DNA from: Parelaphostrongylus tenuis
Lineage: Eukaryota > Nematoda > Chromadorea > Rhabditida > Metastrongylidae
Direction: 5' to 3'
Assembly (NCBI GenBank): GCA_019055375.1
Contig: JAHQIW010005206.1
Coordinates: 62,001 to 126,000, forward strand
Length of the DNA: 64,000 bases
The notes under the pieces were generated by a model. It did no database searches. It was given only the letters and a program-made list of their open reading frames with translations, and was not told the DNA's origin. Positions within the stretch are counted from its first letter, which is position 1, and each line of letters begins with the position of its first letter. The position numbers and the translations under genes are program-made. This document shows positions 32,609-44,130 of the stretch, piece by piece.

Positions 32609-32640
32609 ACCAATTCGTTTAGGCTAAAAGCATTTCTTTT

Positions 32641-34459
32641 TGACATATTCCACTATTCTCAAGCACAGAAGATTGGTTAATATAGTGAAATACACATCAA
32701 ATGTTGAATAAGATGCCAAGAAGAAACCACTTAGGTAGAAATTCAAATGAATTTTCCAATTTCCGAATGGCACTGTTAATTCGGTTCCGGCTTCTCATTT
32801 CAAGTACTGCGACAAAAATTCTGATTCTCTAAAAATAAAACATTGCAAACGATAAAACGATGATGCACTTTTTGAAGGAGTTCTGTCAAACCAAAAATCC
32901 TTTGACGAAAATGACGCACACTCATATATTGAAGCGCTTGGCATTAAATCTTTTTGCAGCAGATACTGCGTCTGTTCAGATTTCATGCCCTCACTTCCTC
33001 TCTTATTTGACACGCCTATGAAATGTTTCAAGTACAGGTAGAGAAGAGATGGTACGGAGAATTCACCGTTATGAGGACAAAAGTGAATCCGTGGTAGAGC
33101 TGGAAGTGGAGAAAAACAATTGGGCAAGCCGTCAGATCTTGTTGTGAGGCATAAAAATGTTACATTCTGACGTAACATATACAGAAATGAGAAGGTATAG
33201 TGCGCTTTCTCGATAACTTTGTTGACGCGACACCCTGAGACTTTCCCACTTGCCTTTTTAGAAATTCCAAGTCTCTCATAGAAGTGGATGTTTATGGAAA
33301 GGTGTCAATTTCTTGCCACTTCTCTCCGGTGCGCAGACAAAACAAATTTTTATGCATATATCGTGTGGCGAAATCCCATCCCAATCGTGTAACTGTCACA
33401 GACTCTTCACACTCTCATCTTGTTCCTCCAAATGTTCCCAAGAACGATAATCTGAGAGATCCAAAATGTTGTTTATCCGTAACAAGTATTTGATACGAGC
33501 ATCGTTTATTAGGCCTGAAGTAATCCGAAACTAACTAATTGGTGTACAGTCGATTTCGTTTCCCTCAAGTATAAATATTTGTTGAAGTACATGGGGAGTG
33601 CCACCATGGTAATAGCATCTAGGTATATTTACGTGTAGACAAAGAAAAGACCTATTTTACTTACGTTGCCGCTGATCTATGATTTTCAGTTATTTGGAGT
33701 CTTTTCAATACCACTCTCGAAAGTAGATCCTTTCAATTTTTCTACAAGAAAATGAAGCGCAGAAGAGCACGTGGCATTAATTTATGGTTTCAGTCAAGCG
33801 ATAGAGATGACGCTCAGTAACAATAACTGTTTATTAGTAGAGTCTTCAGGAGTCTGGCTTCAATACTGGAAGAACATGTCGATACTGGAGAGTTACTATT
33901 CAAAGAGCGGCAGCTTGAACGTGTTTGCTAGAAAAATTTAATCCATTGCACAGATAAGGAGCTAAAATAAAAAGCTTACTCTTCGACATGTGTTTGTCAT
34001 TACACTTGTAATCGAAAGAAGCAAAGCTACATCTTGGTCTAGTGTGTCAGCGAAAATTATCTGGATCGCGACTCAACAATTCTGTTTTGGGTGTTTCGCG
34101 AATGACAAATCGCTTCCACACCTGGTGCTGTGCAATCATCTGTTCCTTTATGATTTTCTCATGCGCCGAGTGGAGCTGATTAAACAGTCTGTGCCGTTTC
34201 CTCAACAGAATGTTAAACGAGGAACTGTTTCGCTACATCCTTATTTTGGTACTTCAGTACAAAATTGTTATAAATCGACAAGATTTAATTAATCTGATTA
34301 TGCAACTGCTTTCTCGAAAATCATAGTATAAGAATTGTTTTTTTTTATTACGAAAGAAAAACGCTAAAACACTGTTTCATTTATGCAGCAGTCCATTCTA
34401 CTCGATTTGTTCCAATGTGGTAATTTCAAAGACAAAGTCCGTAAGTGGAACAATCACTG
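32641..34459. other. No supported gene
   Basis: Short open frames without motifs; the longest is 127 codons on the minus strand at 33178-32795. I see no transposon coding. Confidence 0.4.
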
Positions 34460-34465
34460 TCAATA

Positions 34466-34500
34466 GCTCTGATGAAGGCAAAACCGTCGAGTTGGTGGCC
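34466..34500 (+). repeat. Possible Penelope-type hammerhead relic
   Basis: AGCTCTGATGAAGGCAAAAC followed by CGTCGAG resembles the hammerhead block of the Penelope-like arms (CTCTGAAGAAGGC...GAAACGTC). The helix II 3' strand and the GAAA are shortened. It lies about 1 kb upstream of a Penelope-like remnant and directly before a SINE. Confidence 0.25.
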
Positions 34501-34526
34501 TTAGAATTGTGTAAGCTCATTGATGT

Positions 34527-34830
34527 AAAAAGGATAAAGAATAAAGCTCTTGGCATTGATTAATCCTTGAGGGATGCGCCATGCATTCGTCTTCAATTTC
34601 TAACTTCGTTTGAGGTTAGCTAATGCACATCTGGCCTTTGCAGTGGACTCGCGGTGACCTACCGCTGAACCGAGTCAAAGCATCTTATCCTCTCAGACAA
34701 GTCTGAGACTAGTCTGGTACCAATATATCTTCCCCGGTTTGATGGATGGCTTGGTGAGTCATTAGCGCGGGATTGAACCATTGACCTCGTGTGCGACGCA
34801 GAGCACCTCTATCCGCTGGGCCACATGCGC
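34527..34830 (-). repeat. tRNA-derived SINE, family 1
   Basis: Minus-strand head at 34830-34765 with an A-box-like TGGCCCAGCGG and a B box reading GGTTCAATCCC. The body includes CCGAGTCAAAGC and the tail reads CAATGCCAAGAGCTTTATTC. It matches 14543-14835 and 51462-51753 along its length. Confidence 0.8.
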
Positions 34831-35499
34831 TTTTTTTTCATTGTTATAACAGATCATCAACAACTCATATCATGGTTGAACAAAATCAAAATTCTGCTCT
34901 GTTCTTAATTGAAAACGGCAGATTACAAAATTTGGTAGTACTCATATGGTGCTTTCATCTTCTTGAACGCACATGGTAGTGTTTGCTGGCAAAATATTAT
35001 TCATTACCGTTTCAACATTTCAATCATTAAGCAGTAGAAGATTTCTAACGTTCACTGAGCTGCTCTTGAGATGACAACGACTCGAGAGCGCTATTTGAAT
35101 CATTTTTGCTCAGAGGTTATACAGTGTGCAGTAGAAATTTGTTGCGGTAAGTATTCACTTCTCCATATGCGTAGCCTTATATTCCCGCGAGAAGAATGCG
35201 ATTTCTTTTTTATTTGAATGTGACAGCAAAATTCTTCGACTTGTAACTCGAAATCCTATTATTTTCTGTTCATGAAGAAAGCAAATTCAACACTGGTGAA
35301 TCATCGGCTCTTTTTCGAGGAATCCATAATGCTAATTATAACTCAATAAGCAGCTCTGCGTCGTTTAGATTGAAGAAATGACGAACAGCAAAGAGCAGCT
35401 TTGCCATGGTCTCCATCCGGATCAATGGGATACAGCGGTTAACCGGCGAACTCCAACCAATGGGATGGGAGCGGAGCAGGGCCATTATTATAATATGAA

Positions 35500-35900
35500 C
35501 TGAAGAATCTGGTGTTACTGCTTCATTTTGGAGTCTGTGAGAATTCTGAAACTCTAACAGAACTCTGTGAGGTTTCTGGAATTCAGCTTTATGGGATACG
35601 CCGTCAAGTGGTTAAGAACCGTCTATGTGTCCACCTATGTAAAATAGACGAATGTGGAATTTGTAGACGGAACCTGTTTAAGAATAATATACGTGGTGCC
35701 TTTTAGGGCATTTGTAAATGGATACATGAGCGAAATCGAAGGACCACTTTATATCTGCATAAAAGAGCACTAGACAGAATCTTAAGCTCGGACGTACTCC
35801 TCTAGGTACATATAGGGCCCATAGACACAACCGTGAAGATTGTGACAGTGACAATCCTGATGCGCAAGAAAAAGCACACGCAAATCTGAAAACTTTCCGA
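35500..35900 (+). pseudogene. Degraded Penelope-like endonuclease fragment
   Basis: The reading GIRRQVVKNRLCVHLCKIDE followed by CGICRRN corresponds to LRHQLIRNRLSDRLCN and C..C in the better-preserved copies at 28.3-29.2 kb. After frame changes, a YLHKRALDRIL-like segment and DTTVKIVTVTIL match the region following the YIG motif. The GIY and YIG motifs themselves are lost. It belongs to the same element class but is more diverged. Confidence 0.55.
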
Positions 35901-36049
35901 TATAATTCGCAACTTCTTGAAATATTTAGAAAAGTAGAGTGTGTGACTACCACGACGAAATGGCGTCAGATTTAATTTCTGGCCTAAATATTTTTAGTTG
36001 CTCATGGCGTGTGAACAGCACACGGATAATTACGTAAAACTTTTAATTA

Positions 36050-36300
36050 AATTCAGAACTGAATTCTGCTCCTAATTACCTCTGAAAACCACCGCCGACA
36101 TCCTGCCGAAGTCGTGCCGTCGCCTGCGCTACACTTTGAGAACAGAAATCTGCGTCGCCGAGAGAATGTTGTGTTTTCTGTGTCTCTGCTGCCACGAGTG
36201 TCTTCATTCGCGCGACACGAAGGGCCGCCGTTACAGTAAACTGATTGAGACTCTGAGAACACTGAGAGTACTACAAACGCAATGGAGTACGCCGACAAGG
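36050..36300 (+). other. GC-rich segment open on both strands, possible exon
   Basis: Base composition is clearly richer in G+C than the surroundings. The plus frame reads PKSCRRLRYTLRTEICVAER followed by CFLCLCCHECLHSRDTKGRR without a stop from about 36070 to 36375. The opposite strand is open as well. I do not recognise either protein and see no paired splice signals, so it may be an exon or chance. Confidence 0.25.
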
Positions 36301-36418
36301 TCATGCATAAACAATTACAAAATAAAGCTTGTTTATCAAATGATTTTCCACACTGCAATAAAATTAATTTTTTGATCTACCTCAACTTTGAACTTCATTC
36401 ATCGCTTCACTATCGCAG

Positions 36419-36615
36419 TCATTATTATCATTATCATCAACATATTTATCATTGCTATCATTAGCATTATCACTACCATCATTGTCGTTAACAATATCAA
36501 TATCACCATCATCATTATCACTAAAATCACTATCACCATCATTGTTATCACCACCATCATTATCACCACTATCATTATCACTTTCACTATCATTACCAAA
36601 ATTACAATCATTATG
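36419..36615. repeat. Imperfect ATT/ATC trinucleotide repeat
   Basis: About 200 bp of interrupted ATT, ATC and ACC triplets such as CACTATCATTATCA. The open frames on both strands here are artefacts of the repeat. A weaker patch follows at 36725-36770. Confidence 0.9.
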
Positions 36616-36619
36616 AAAT

Positions 36620-38685
36620 GAAAGTATGATTCATTTCACCAGCCACAAGTTCGACTGTTGGTCAGTGCAATGTCTACCAGTATATGAGCACCTTTTTAGA
36701 CCTCACAAACACCTCAAAACAGTGACAATTATTATCACTAAGAGAATCATTATGATTATCGCTATTACTCAGCGATATAGTTTTCTCGTTCAAATATAAC
36801 TAATGTAGATGGAATATGGAAGATGTATACGCTCTTTTTACAAAGATTATCTCTGTAGAAGCTCTTCGATAAAATTCCATTTTCTCATAATGAAAATGCT
36901 CCCTCAGAAACTGAGTTTGTCTACTTCCATCCATCATGTGTTTGACGCCTGTCTTCTCACGAAGTGCGCCGCCTTTCTCACGGGATGCGGCGCCGCGAAT
37001 AGAGTCAGCTGAGAAGATTTGACGTCGCGCGGTGTAGGACGAAACGTACCACGTAGTTTCGAGGGTTATATATATATATTCAATAGGTGAGACATGGTAT
37101 AATGTGGTGTATCTAGGTCTGAGAAAACCAAATCCACAAAAACATTAAAAAAAACAAATTCCGAGCAAGCGTTAAATAAAAGTTCGTAACAGTACACTGT
37201 TCTAAGTGATATGTAAATACTACGGGCTTTCACCGTTATCCGGTAACAAGGGTAAACCGACATTATTCGCTGGACAAAAAGTTTGCACAGGAATGTTAGT
37301 ATCATTCTAACGTTGAAGCCTTTGCCTAGAGCGAAAAGTGTCGGTTTTTCGAAACACTCTTTTATAACGCTATTAAATCCAAAATAAAATTATCTTCCAC
37401 GCGAATCTTATTATATCTTATTCTTCTAGGCGTTGTTAGAGGAAATGGCTTCACCGACGTTCAAAGTTCGTATAACAGAATTTTTTCCACAACATTCCTA
37501 AAAAGATTAAAGGACGACTCGTGTGACTGCACGAGCTTTCAGGGAATATGGCATCAAAAAGTGATAGAGACAACATCATCCTTGATGTACACCATTCTGA
37601 AAAAGCAACATCGCAGATAGCATAAAATCTTATCGTTTAATCAGTTCTCTGAGATAAGTGGATTTTTTTGCGTACACTTAACCACCGCAAAAAACCACTT
37701 CTCTCTCTTAATAATTTGATTAGCTTGAAAGAGAATGATGATTCATTTACAAGCAATTCTAAGCGACTGGAGACTGACTGATCGCCTAAATGGTGCCATC
37801 GAACTATGCATTTTTACAAAACTTAGCCTCACTTGTATGGAAAACTCTGTCCTCCGATACTGCAAGAATATGCGCATCCACAGCTTACCAACGACTTTAT
37901 TAATATAGGCGAAGCTGAACGCAGCATGTCGGACTCGCTTGCTTGACTACATAAAGTGACTGAACATTATTGCAGTCTTGAAATAATGATGCTCTAGAAA
38001 ACTATTAAGATTTTACCAAAATAGATTTTGCAGTTTTTTATATCGAGGTCATATAGATGCTATATGAGAGTGCGTAGCGCGCCTACACGTCCACACCTGG
38101 CAGATTTGACAATTGTCTCTCGTTTCTAGGGCTAATCCAATTCTTGCTCAATCCGACGACGATACATCATTGCCAGGTACTTCTGAGAAGTTACTAGCAC
38201 TTATTTGATAGATTGAGAACTCCTATGATCATTATACAAAACATACATACACTAAGCCATCTGACTTTCGTTTGATGTATTTGGAGCATGGCAAGATTGA
38301 TCAATAACGAACACTTTGCCTTTTTCCTTCAAAGAGTTCCACAACTTCGTATAACAAAATCTCTTTTATTCAATTAGGTATTGTGACTTTTCGAGACATC
38401 ATAGCGCACAAATGTCTAATCAGTCAAAACACTCATGTGCTGTATTGAAAGTTGATTAGATGTAAAAAAGTGAATGTCAAAAACCTTCTATATATTTGAT
38501 ATTTACTTATGAGGCAACCATCTGATGGGAAGTGGTGAACAATATGATGCGGTAGAAATAGTTTCTGATTAGACTATAAGTCGAGTATAGCTCTGCATTT
38601 TTGGATGTACCGTTCATTAAAGTAAAATGCTGATTTTAGCATACTGTTGATTAGGTCAGTGAGGTCGCATAGTTGGAGTAATTGC
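36620..38685. other. No supported gene
   Basis: AT-rich apart from a short GC-rich patch near 36955-37040 (CGCGGTGTAGG, GCGGCGCCGCG). A short TA run lies at 37068-37080. Open frames are short and without motifs. Confidence 0.4.
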
Positions 38686-38689
38686 TTTG

Positions 38690-38880
38690 TATAATACTTC
38701 GAACATATAGTATTTTCACTGCTTTTTTCGCAGTGTTATGATGTTACATTTATAACTAAGGAGAATTGAGTGGTGACCAAAAACACGGCCTCAGGCGGGA
38801 ATCGAACCCACGTTTCATCAAATCCAGAGCCGCGTGCTCTGCCACTACACCAGTGAGGCACATTTGCCCGACCAGTCATT
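38690..38880 (-). repeat. tRNA-derived SINE, family 2
   Basis: On the minus strand the head at 38859-38788 folds roughly like a tRNA. The acceptor pairs GCCTCA with TGAGGC, the D arm is GTGT/GCAC, and the T arm is GTGGG-TTCGATT-CCCGC. The anticodon stem is poor, so it is a tRNA-derived element, not a gene. The 3' body contains GGTCACCACTCAATTCTC and a small hairpin, CACTGC...GCAGTG. Rearranged copies lie at 38975-39255 and 50115-50300. Confidence 0.7.
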
Positions 38881-38974
38881 CTTCAACATCTCTATCTTAG
38901 CTAACAGCCGCCAACCTTCAAGAGGTTTGGTCGGATATGCGATTTCGCTTTATAAATCCCGTTAAGCTGACAAT

Positions 38975-39255
38975 CACTGTTATATATAATACTTCGAAAT
39001 TGTAGTATTTTCGCTGCTTTTTTCGCTGAGTTATGATGTTACTTATATAACTAAGAGAGTTGGGTGGTGAACAAAAACACAGCCTGAGGCAGGAATCGAA
39101 CCCACGTTTCATCCTATCCGGGGAATGAGTGGTCGGGCAAATGTGCCTCAGTGGTGTAGTGGTAGAGCACGCGTCCCCGGATAGAATGAAACGTGAGTTC
39201 GATTTCCAGCCTGAGGCCGTGTTTTTGTTCACCACTCAATTTTCTTAGTAATTGT
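38975..39255. repeat. Palindromic double copy of SINE family 2
   Basis: Two copies in opposite orientation share one head region. The arms are 39048-39123 (minus) and 39176-39249 (plus), near-perfect reverse complements of about 75 bp, with a 52-bp spacer (39124-39175). The plus-oriented tRNA-like part is 39145-39217 with A-box-like TGGTGTAGTGG and B box AGTTCGATTTC. A transcript would form a long hairpin. Confidence 0.75.
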
Positions 39256-39399
39256 TTTGATTTGAAATTTTTTTTTGCATTTTGAAAGTCGGACTTCAAC
39301 GGAACGCACTCATCTCCCATTCGCAATGGGCCCTGAACGATAATAACAAAATGCGTTGTCCGCTAAAGTGACAGAATACGAAAATACTTTTACCCTATG

Positions 39400-39960
39400 T
39401 TCACCCCTTTCAACCCTTCGAGAAAATGCATTTCCTGCTTTTTTGGAGGTCTAGCAATCATTCGATAGCTCAAATCTCGAGAATTTCAGTGGTGTACTTG
39501 GTTCTACAGGATGACTTTTTGGTGCAGGGAAATAGGAGAAAAAATCATGTTCACACACTGAAGCATTTTCCGCTAAGAAGAGCTTTTCTTTAGACTTCTA
39601 GTGATGCTTCTATAGCTTGAATCTCGACAATTGTAATAGTGTACTCTACTTTTGAGAAAGACATCTTAGTGCGCAATATGGGCCGGAAGAATATTAATTT
39701 CACCCTCGGCGCGCATTTTTTGCTCTGCTATGGGCTGTGATATCGATCGCTCGGTTGATTCATCAAATAAATTGATGCGAATGTAGCGTATGACTTTGAA
39801 ACCTAATTTAGGGTTTAGCCGTTTTGGAAGGGCTGAAGACATTCAATATGAGCCTGAACTACAAGATTTTTGCGCGTCGAGTGTGAAACCCGATTTTTGT
39901 CTTGGCTGCTACAACGCAATAAGAAGTCCTTTATAAAGTCACAGAAGTGCAGTTTAATTG
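39400..39960. repeat. Dispersed repeat R1 units
   Basis: Contains the R1 core reversed (AGCAATCATTCGATAGCTCA at about 39450) and a second unit near 39600. Then follows GGCTGCTACAACGCAATAAG at about 39905. The whole stretch is collinear with 57580-58190, which shares GGCCCTGAACG, GCATTTCCTGCT-type and GCGCGTCGAGTGTGA blocks. Confidence 0.6.
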
Positions 39961-41985
39961 GAAAAATCTGCATGGGACGATCTTAACTGACAAAACATGC
40001 GCAATTTAACACGTGAAACGTTCCTGACAATGGATTTCTGATGAGAGATATCGCAACTGTACAGCTTTGATGTCAGTATTAGCTCTTCCAGTTTGGTACC
40101 TCTCAAATGTTTTTATTGGGAGAGGCCGACTGTTGGCCAAAACTAAAATTTACTGAACTTCACTTCAGGATTTAGATTAAGCGGGAGAACAAGATGTCAC
40201 CAACACTCCACCATTTTGAGGAAGCATGAAAAAAGCCGTGTAAGAGTTGCTAGCAGATGCAACAACAACATAAATCCAAAATCCCTTGTTTTGAGGCACA
40301 AAAATGCTACAGTTTGATGGTACCAATATGGTACCGAGATTGGGAAGTAGAATGGACGCCCTCTAAAACTCAGATAGTGGTAATAAGCTGAGGCTTCCTT
40401 ATTCACCCTTTCAAACGTTCAAAATTCCTAGTCGAGAAAAATGTTATGGAACCTCATCAATTTCTCTTAATTTCTCCAGAATGTGCAGGAGAGAACTGAT
40501 TATTGTGTAGCCTGTATAGAGAATTCTCATCCCATTTGTAAGCTCTTCAGTGGATTGTATCATTTCTACAAAGTTTTGAGAAGGATTATTTGAGACATCC
40601 GATATGTTGCTCTCTTGATAGAGTGATAATTTTCCTGCCATTTTCGTGATATTAGTCAGATCGCATTGAACTTCTATCGACCGACAATTCCGAGGTTGAC
40701 GAAAATCAGTTTCTGAAATTATGTCATTCTATGTGCTAACTGGTAATGCTACTGGCTACTGCCGGATGGACTGTCTCGGAAAATTAATCGCTATCAGCAG
40801 GTGACTAACATGGTAGCGACTCTATGCGTATGTACCTGAAAAGCCGCATGAACTTTTCTGAACGGAACACTACCAAAAAGATTTTTGATCAAACGGCAAC
40901 GAAAGAGAGGATCGTTACGAAGAAGAGCGCCAGTTGCAAACTGAATCGAATCATTGGCACAGAACGAGACAAAAACGTCGAAAACGCTAGTTGACGGTTT
41001 TCTCTCTTAATGTCGCAGCCTTAGTCACATCATATGGACAACGAATAAATGATCAACTGAACCTATTAGATATCTTAAGCGTTCAATCTATAGTTGCATA
41101 CCCAAACGTCTTTTCAGAACAATATTTCTCGGTTTTGCATGGAAAGAAACTGTACAGAACTGCACTCGATACAGTCTCAACATTTTGGCTACTAGAAGAG
41201 CACTATGGTATTCACTTTCTTTTCTACATAAGAATGTTCTGCATCATGAACATTCGATTCAAATAATCTGTTTGCTGACAGAACAATCCCAAACTAATGG
41301 AGAATGGCTCTGCAAATTTCCGTTCATTGTGCGAGTCCCATTCCACTACTGATCGAAGTATTCTGTGGAATTCGAAATACCATTCATTCCAAATAAGTTG
41401 GAGTCAAATCACCGTGTAAAGACGTAATGATTTCTGTTTCGTTTGCTTAGTGAATTACAAATTGAAAGCACTGTCAGCGCTTTTGAATTATTGATAATGA
41501 TATGAGTAAACGCTGTTTGAAGTTGAAAAGGCAATTCCGCGTTGTATTATTTTCATGATGAAAAATTTCGTATCGCCTTATTTGAATTGCTAGGCAACAA
41601 GATAGTTACGCTATAGTGTTCAACTTTGATTTCATTTCGGCACAATGCTAAGCTAGCGAGCTCATCGGGCTTCACTATAGTGTTTCATTTGAGGCCAAGG
41701 GAACAGTGTTCTTCCACAGCGTTGTTTTGAATGGCATATAAATCTTTTGAAAGGCATATGAGTCCTTTTGAGCTGCTTCTAACAATTTCTTCTTCCGCTG
41801 CCGATGTAGATCGTCCTGGCAGCGCTCTTCTACAGCTGGCATTTGATATTACCCGTGATGGACGTGCTACATGAGATAGGGCTTGGGTTTCCTTGACTTT
41901 TCGAACAACTCCTTCGCGGTGAAAAAGATGCTATTGGCTAATCTGGATTGAGTTAACTGTAGCCAAGTCGGCACAACTTTCGAGT
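39961..41985. other. No supported gene
   Basis: Short open frames without motifs. I see nothing to annotate here. Confidence 0.4.
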
Positions 41986-41989
41986 TATT

Positions 41990-42470
41990 CGATAATTAGC
42001 TCGTAGTCGTCGGTCGGATCATCCTCAATCTGCCAGTCATGGCTGGATAGGATTTCGTCAAGAGTGTGCTCGTCGAAAACGGCTTATCGACTTCTCCTGG
42101 TCGATGACATGAATTCTTTTGCAGCTTACGGCTAAATCGTATCTTTGCTCGATGAAGGTGGTGATCGGACCAAGTAGAGAATAATAGTACTACGGCTGTG
42201 TCGAGCAAGCACCATCTTCTGTTGGCAAGTATGTGGTTGATTTCCGCAAGCGTCGTGCCTTTAGGTGATTCCCTTCGCCAGCGGCGGTTTTTTTCTTCTG
42301 TAAAAGTGATTTTCCGTGGAGACTGTTTCCGTTTTCGTTTCTTTCATTTTCACGGCGTTCTGTAAACATCCACCATGATGAAAAACTTTGCACGTCTAAG
42401 AAGGTGAGCAAGAAAGCTTTTGCTCTGCGCCACCTAATTCGCTTTCTTAACAACTTCAACTTTACATTGA
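41990..42470 (-). pseudogene. Endonuclease fragment of a second, divergent RTE element
   Basis: The minus-strand reading, with frame changes, gives GNSLHGKSLLQKK, NRRWRRESPKGTT, EINHILANRRWCLLDTAVVL and STWSDHHLHRAKIRFSRKL. These align with [38 protein letters not shown] and [16 protein letters not shown] of the intact copy at 22.7 kb. The catalytic SDH is kept. Divergence is far greater than among copies 1-4, so this is a different RTE lineage. Neither the N-terminal part nor the reverse transcriptase is visible. Confidence 0.75.
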
Positions 42471-44125
42471 TGCCTTAATACATAAGCAATTCTATCAAAG
42501 TGTGGAATCTTGTGACTCAAGACAGAACCTAATAACTCGATGCCGTTATCGACTCTTACGAGCAAATTCTACATGTTTTTAACTTTACTTTCTCGTGTCT
42601 TGGTAAAATCTGAGTCCTCAATTGTCTTTGAGTCATTCAGTGAAATGATATATAAACATGTATTTGTACTGGCTTTTTAGCGGAGAGTACTTTGGATTGT
42701 TTTAGTTCTATTGGTGTTGTATCAGAGTAGTTAGGCTTTGGTGTCTGCGAGTGGGTATGTGTTGTGTGCCGGATAAGTCACTCAACTGCATTGATTATTC
42801 CTGCCACGCGAGTATTTCATTATTATTTCACGACGAAAAGTATTATCGTGAGACCAACAAAACATATTCATCGCCTTAACGAACAACCCTATAGCAAATA
42901 GTGACTACAACATAATTCAATTGAAGAAACAACAATCATGACATGTAATGCAAGTTAACAGTTCATGATTATGCATTAGATGTGAGCCTAAGTGCAAAAT
43001 GCTCCGTACCCCTGATCTCTAGATCAATGAGAGGAGCTACAGATTGGAAGGAGCAGTAACTATACACATAGAAATTATACAACGGCATGAACTACGGTAC
43101 GCTATGGGCAGGACGATCCAGAGCCAAGAGATGTGGAAGACGCAGCAGACCTCCAAGTAGTGTCTGTGACGAATGGTACTGCTATGGGCATTAATCGTCC
43201 CAAGATTCTGTTTCGGTTTAGACTGTGAACAGCGGTCAACCCCAACACTGGCCAAATTCTGTGAAAGCATCTCTTGGCTACCAATTGGAAGGCACGATTC
43301 ATTGTGTTGCAGGGACACACGGCCGGCCAGAGTTTGAAGCAGAACCTGGCTATTCTTACGCGAATGCATCGGCCAGCTAGTAGTGAGAAGCACGACCAGG
43401 CTGGTGTGAATTCACTGCGCAACAAATAACCATAGTGACTATCTAAAAGAAGATACATTAATAATCAAAGTTTATGAGATAAGAGAAAAAAGCAGTTATT
43501 CGGTTTGATGACTGCTATATGTTTTGAATGCTATTTGGTCCCTGTATCGATGAAGGAGATTTCACAAGCGTTTGAAATGTGATATATCAATGGTCTTACC
43601 AAAGCCTACGAAACGCAAACTTTTTCCTCACGAAACCTGATATAAACAAGATTTCACAAGCTTTTTTTTCTCAACTATTATCTTCTTATATGAAATTCCA
43701 ACAGTGATCTTTGATTTTGGCGTTTTAGCAACTAAGAATATTTAATTTTCAAGTTAGGCAAGATTGTATGTCGCACCATGAGAAGTGAAAAGACGGAACA
43801 AAATTTGAAGGCGTGGAATTTGACGAATAATTGTATTCCCAAAGATTTTTATTTATGTGACGCTTCTATGAAGCTTATTGTCATTCACGGTTTGACGTGC
43901 ATTTCACTCTATTAATCAATTCTCCCTTGATACGAGATAGCAAAATTCGTCATTGAACGTGCTTTGGACAATTTTTCATAATTCCGGCAAGCTGAGAATC
44001 TACGTAGGTGTCGAGTGATAGAATCTTTGCCATTTCGTGATAGTCCTGATGAGAAAGTAGAAATTTCATCCAATTTTAATCCAGTCTCAGCATAAATTTC
44101 CACGCGCCGTGAAACAACAGTCCCA
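42471..44125. other. No supported gene; GC-richer patch at 43080-43430
   Basis: Within 43080-43430 base composition rises and overlapping open frames of 118 codons exist on the minus strand (43458-43102 and 43393-43037), but I recognise nothing in them. The rest is AT-rich without features. Confidence 0.35.
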
Positions 44126-44130
44126 CGAAC

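Larger units (their letters stand above)
31985..32640. mobile_element. Foldback/tandem repeat carrying three hammerhead motifs
   Basis: A direct repeat of period about 273 bp (31990-32166 and 32264-32441) shares ACCTCGTGATAAACATTCAG and the hammerhead block. In addition, 32441-32638 is the reverse complement of about 32038-32230, giving a palindromic layout A-B, A', B-reverse, A-reverse. B is the segment containing CAGTGTACAATGACACTGG. There is no protein coding. The tandem units resemble the organisation of small non-autonomous ribozyme retroelements (retrozymes), but the element class is inferred. Confidence 0.65.

Noticed and set aside
36400..36620. CRISPR array or similar regular repeat
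   Set aside because: No unit of constant repeat and unique spacer exists. It is a simple-sequence repeat in eukaryotic DNA.
36388..36621. Open frames on both strands with Ile/Thr/Val-rich proteins
   Set aside because: They are produced by the ATT/ATC trinucleotide repeat.
38788..38859. Minus-strand tRNA gene
   Set aside because: Acceptor, D and T arms pair, but the anticodon stem does not. The sequence continues into a body shared with rearranged copies at 39.0 and 50.2 kb, so it is a SINE head.
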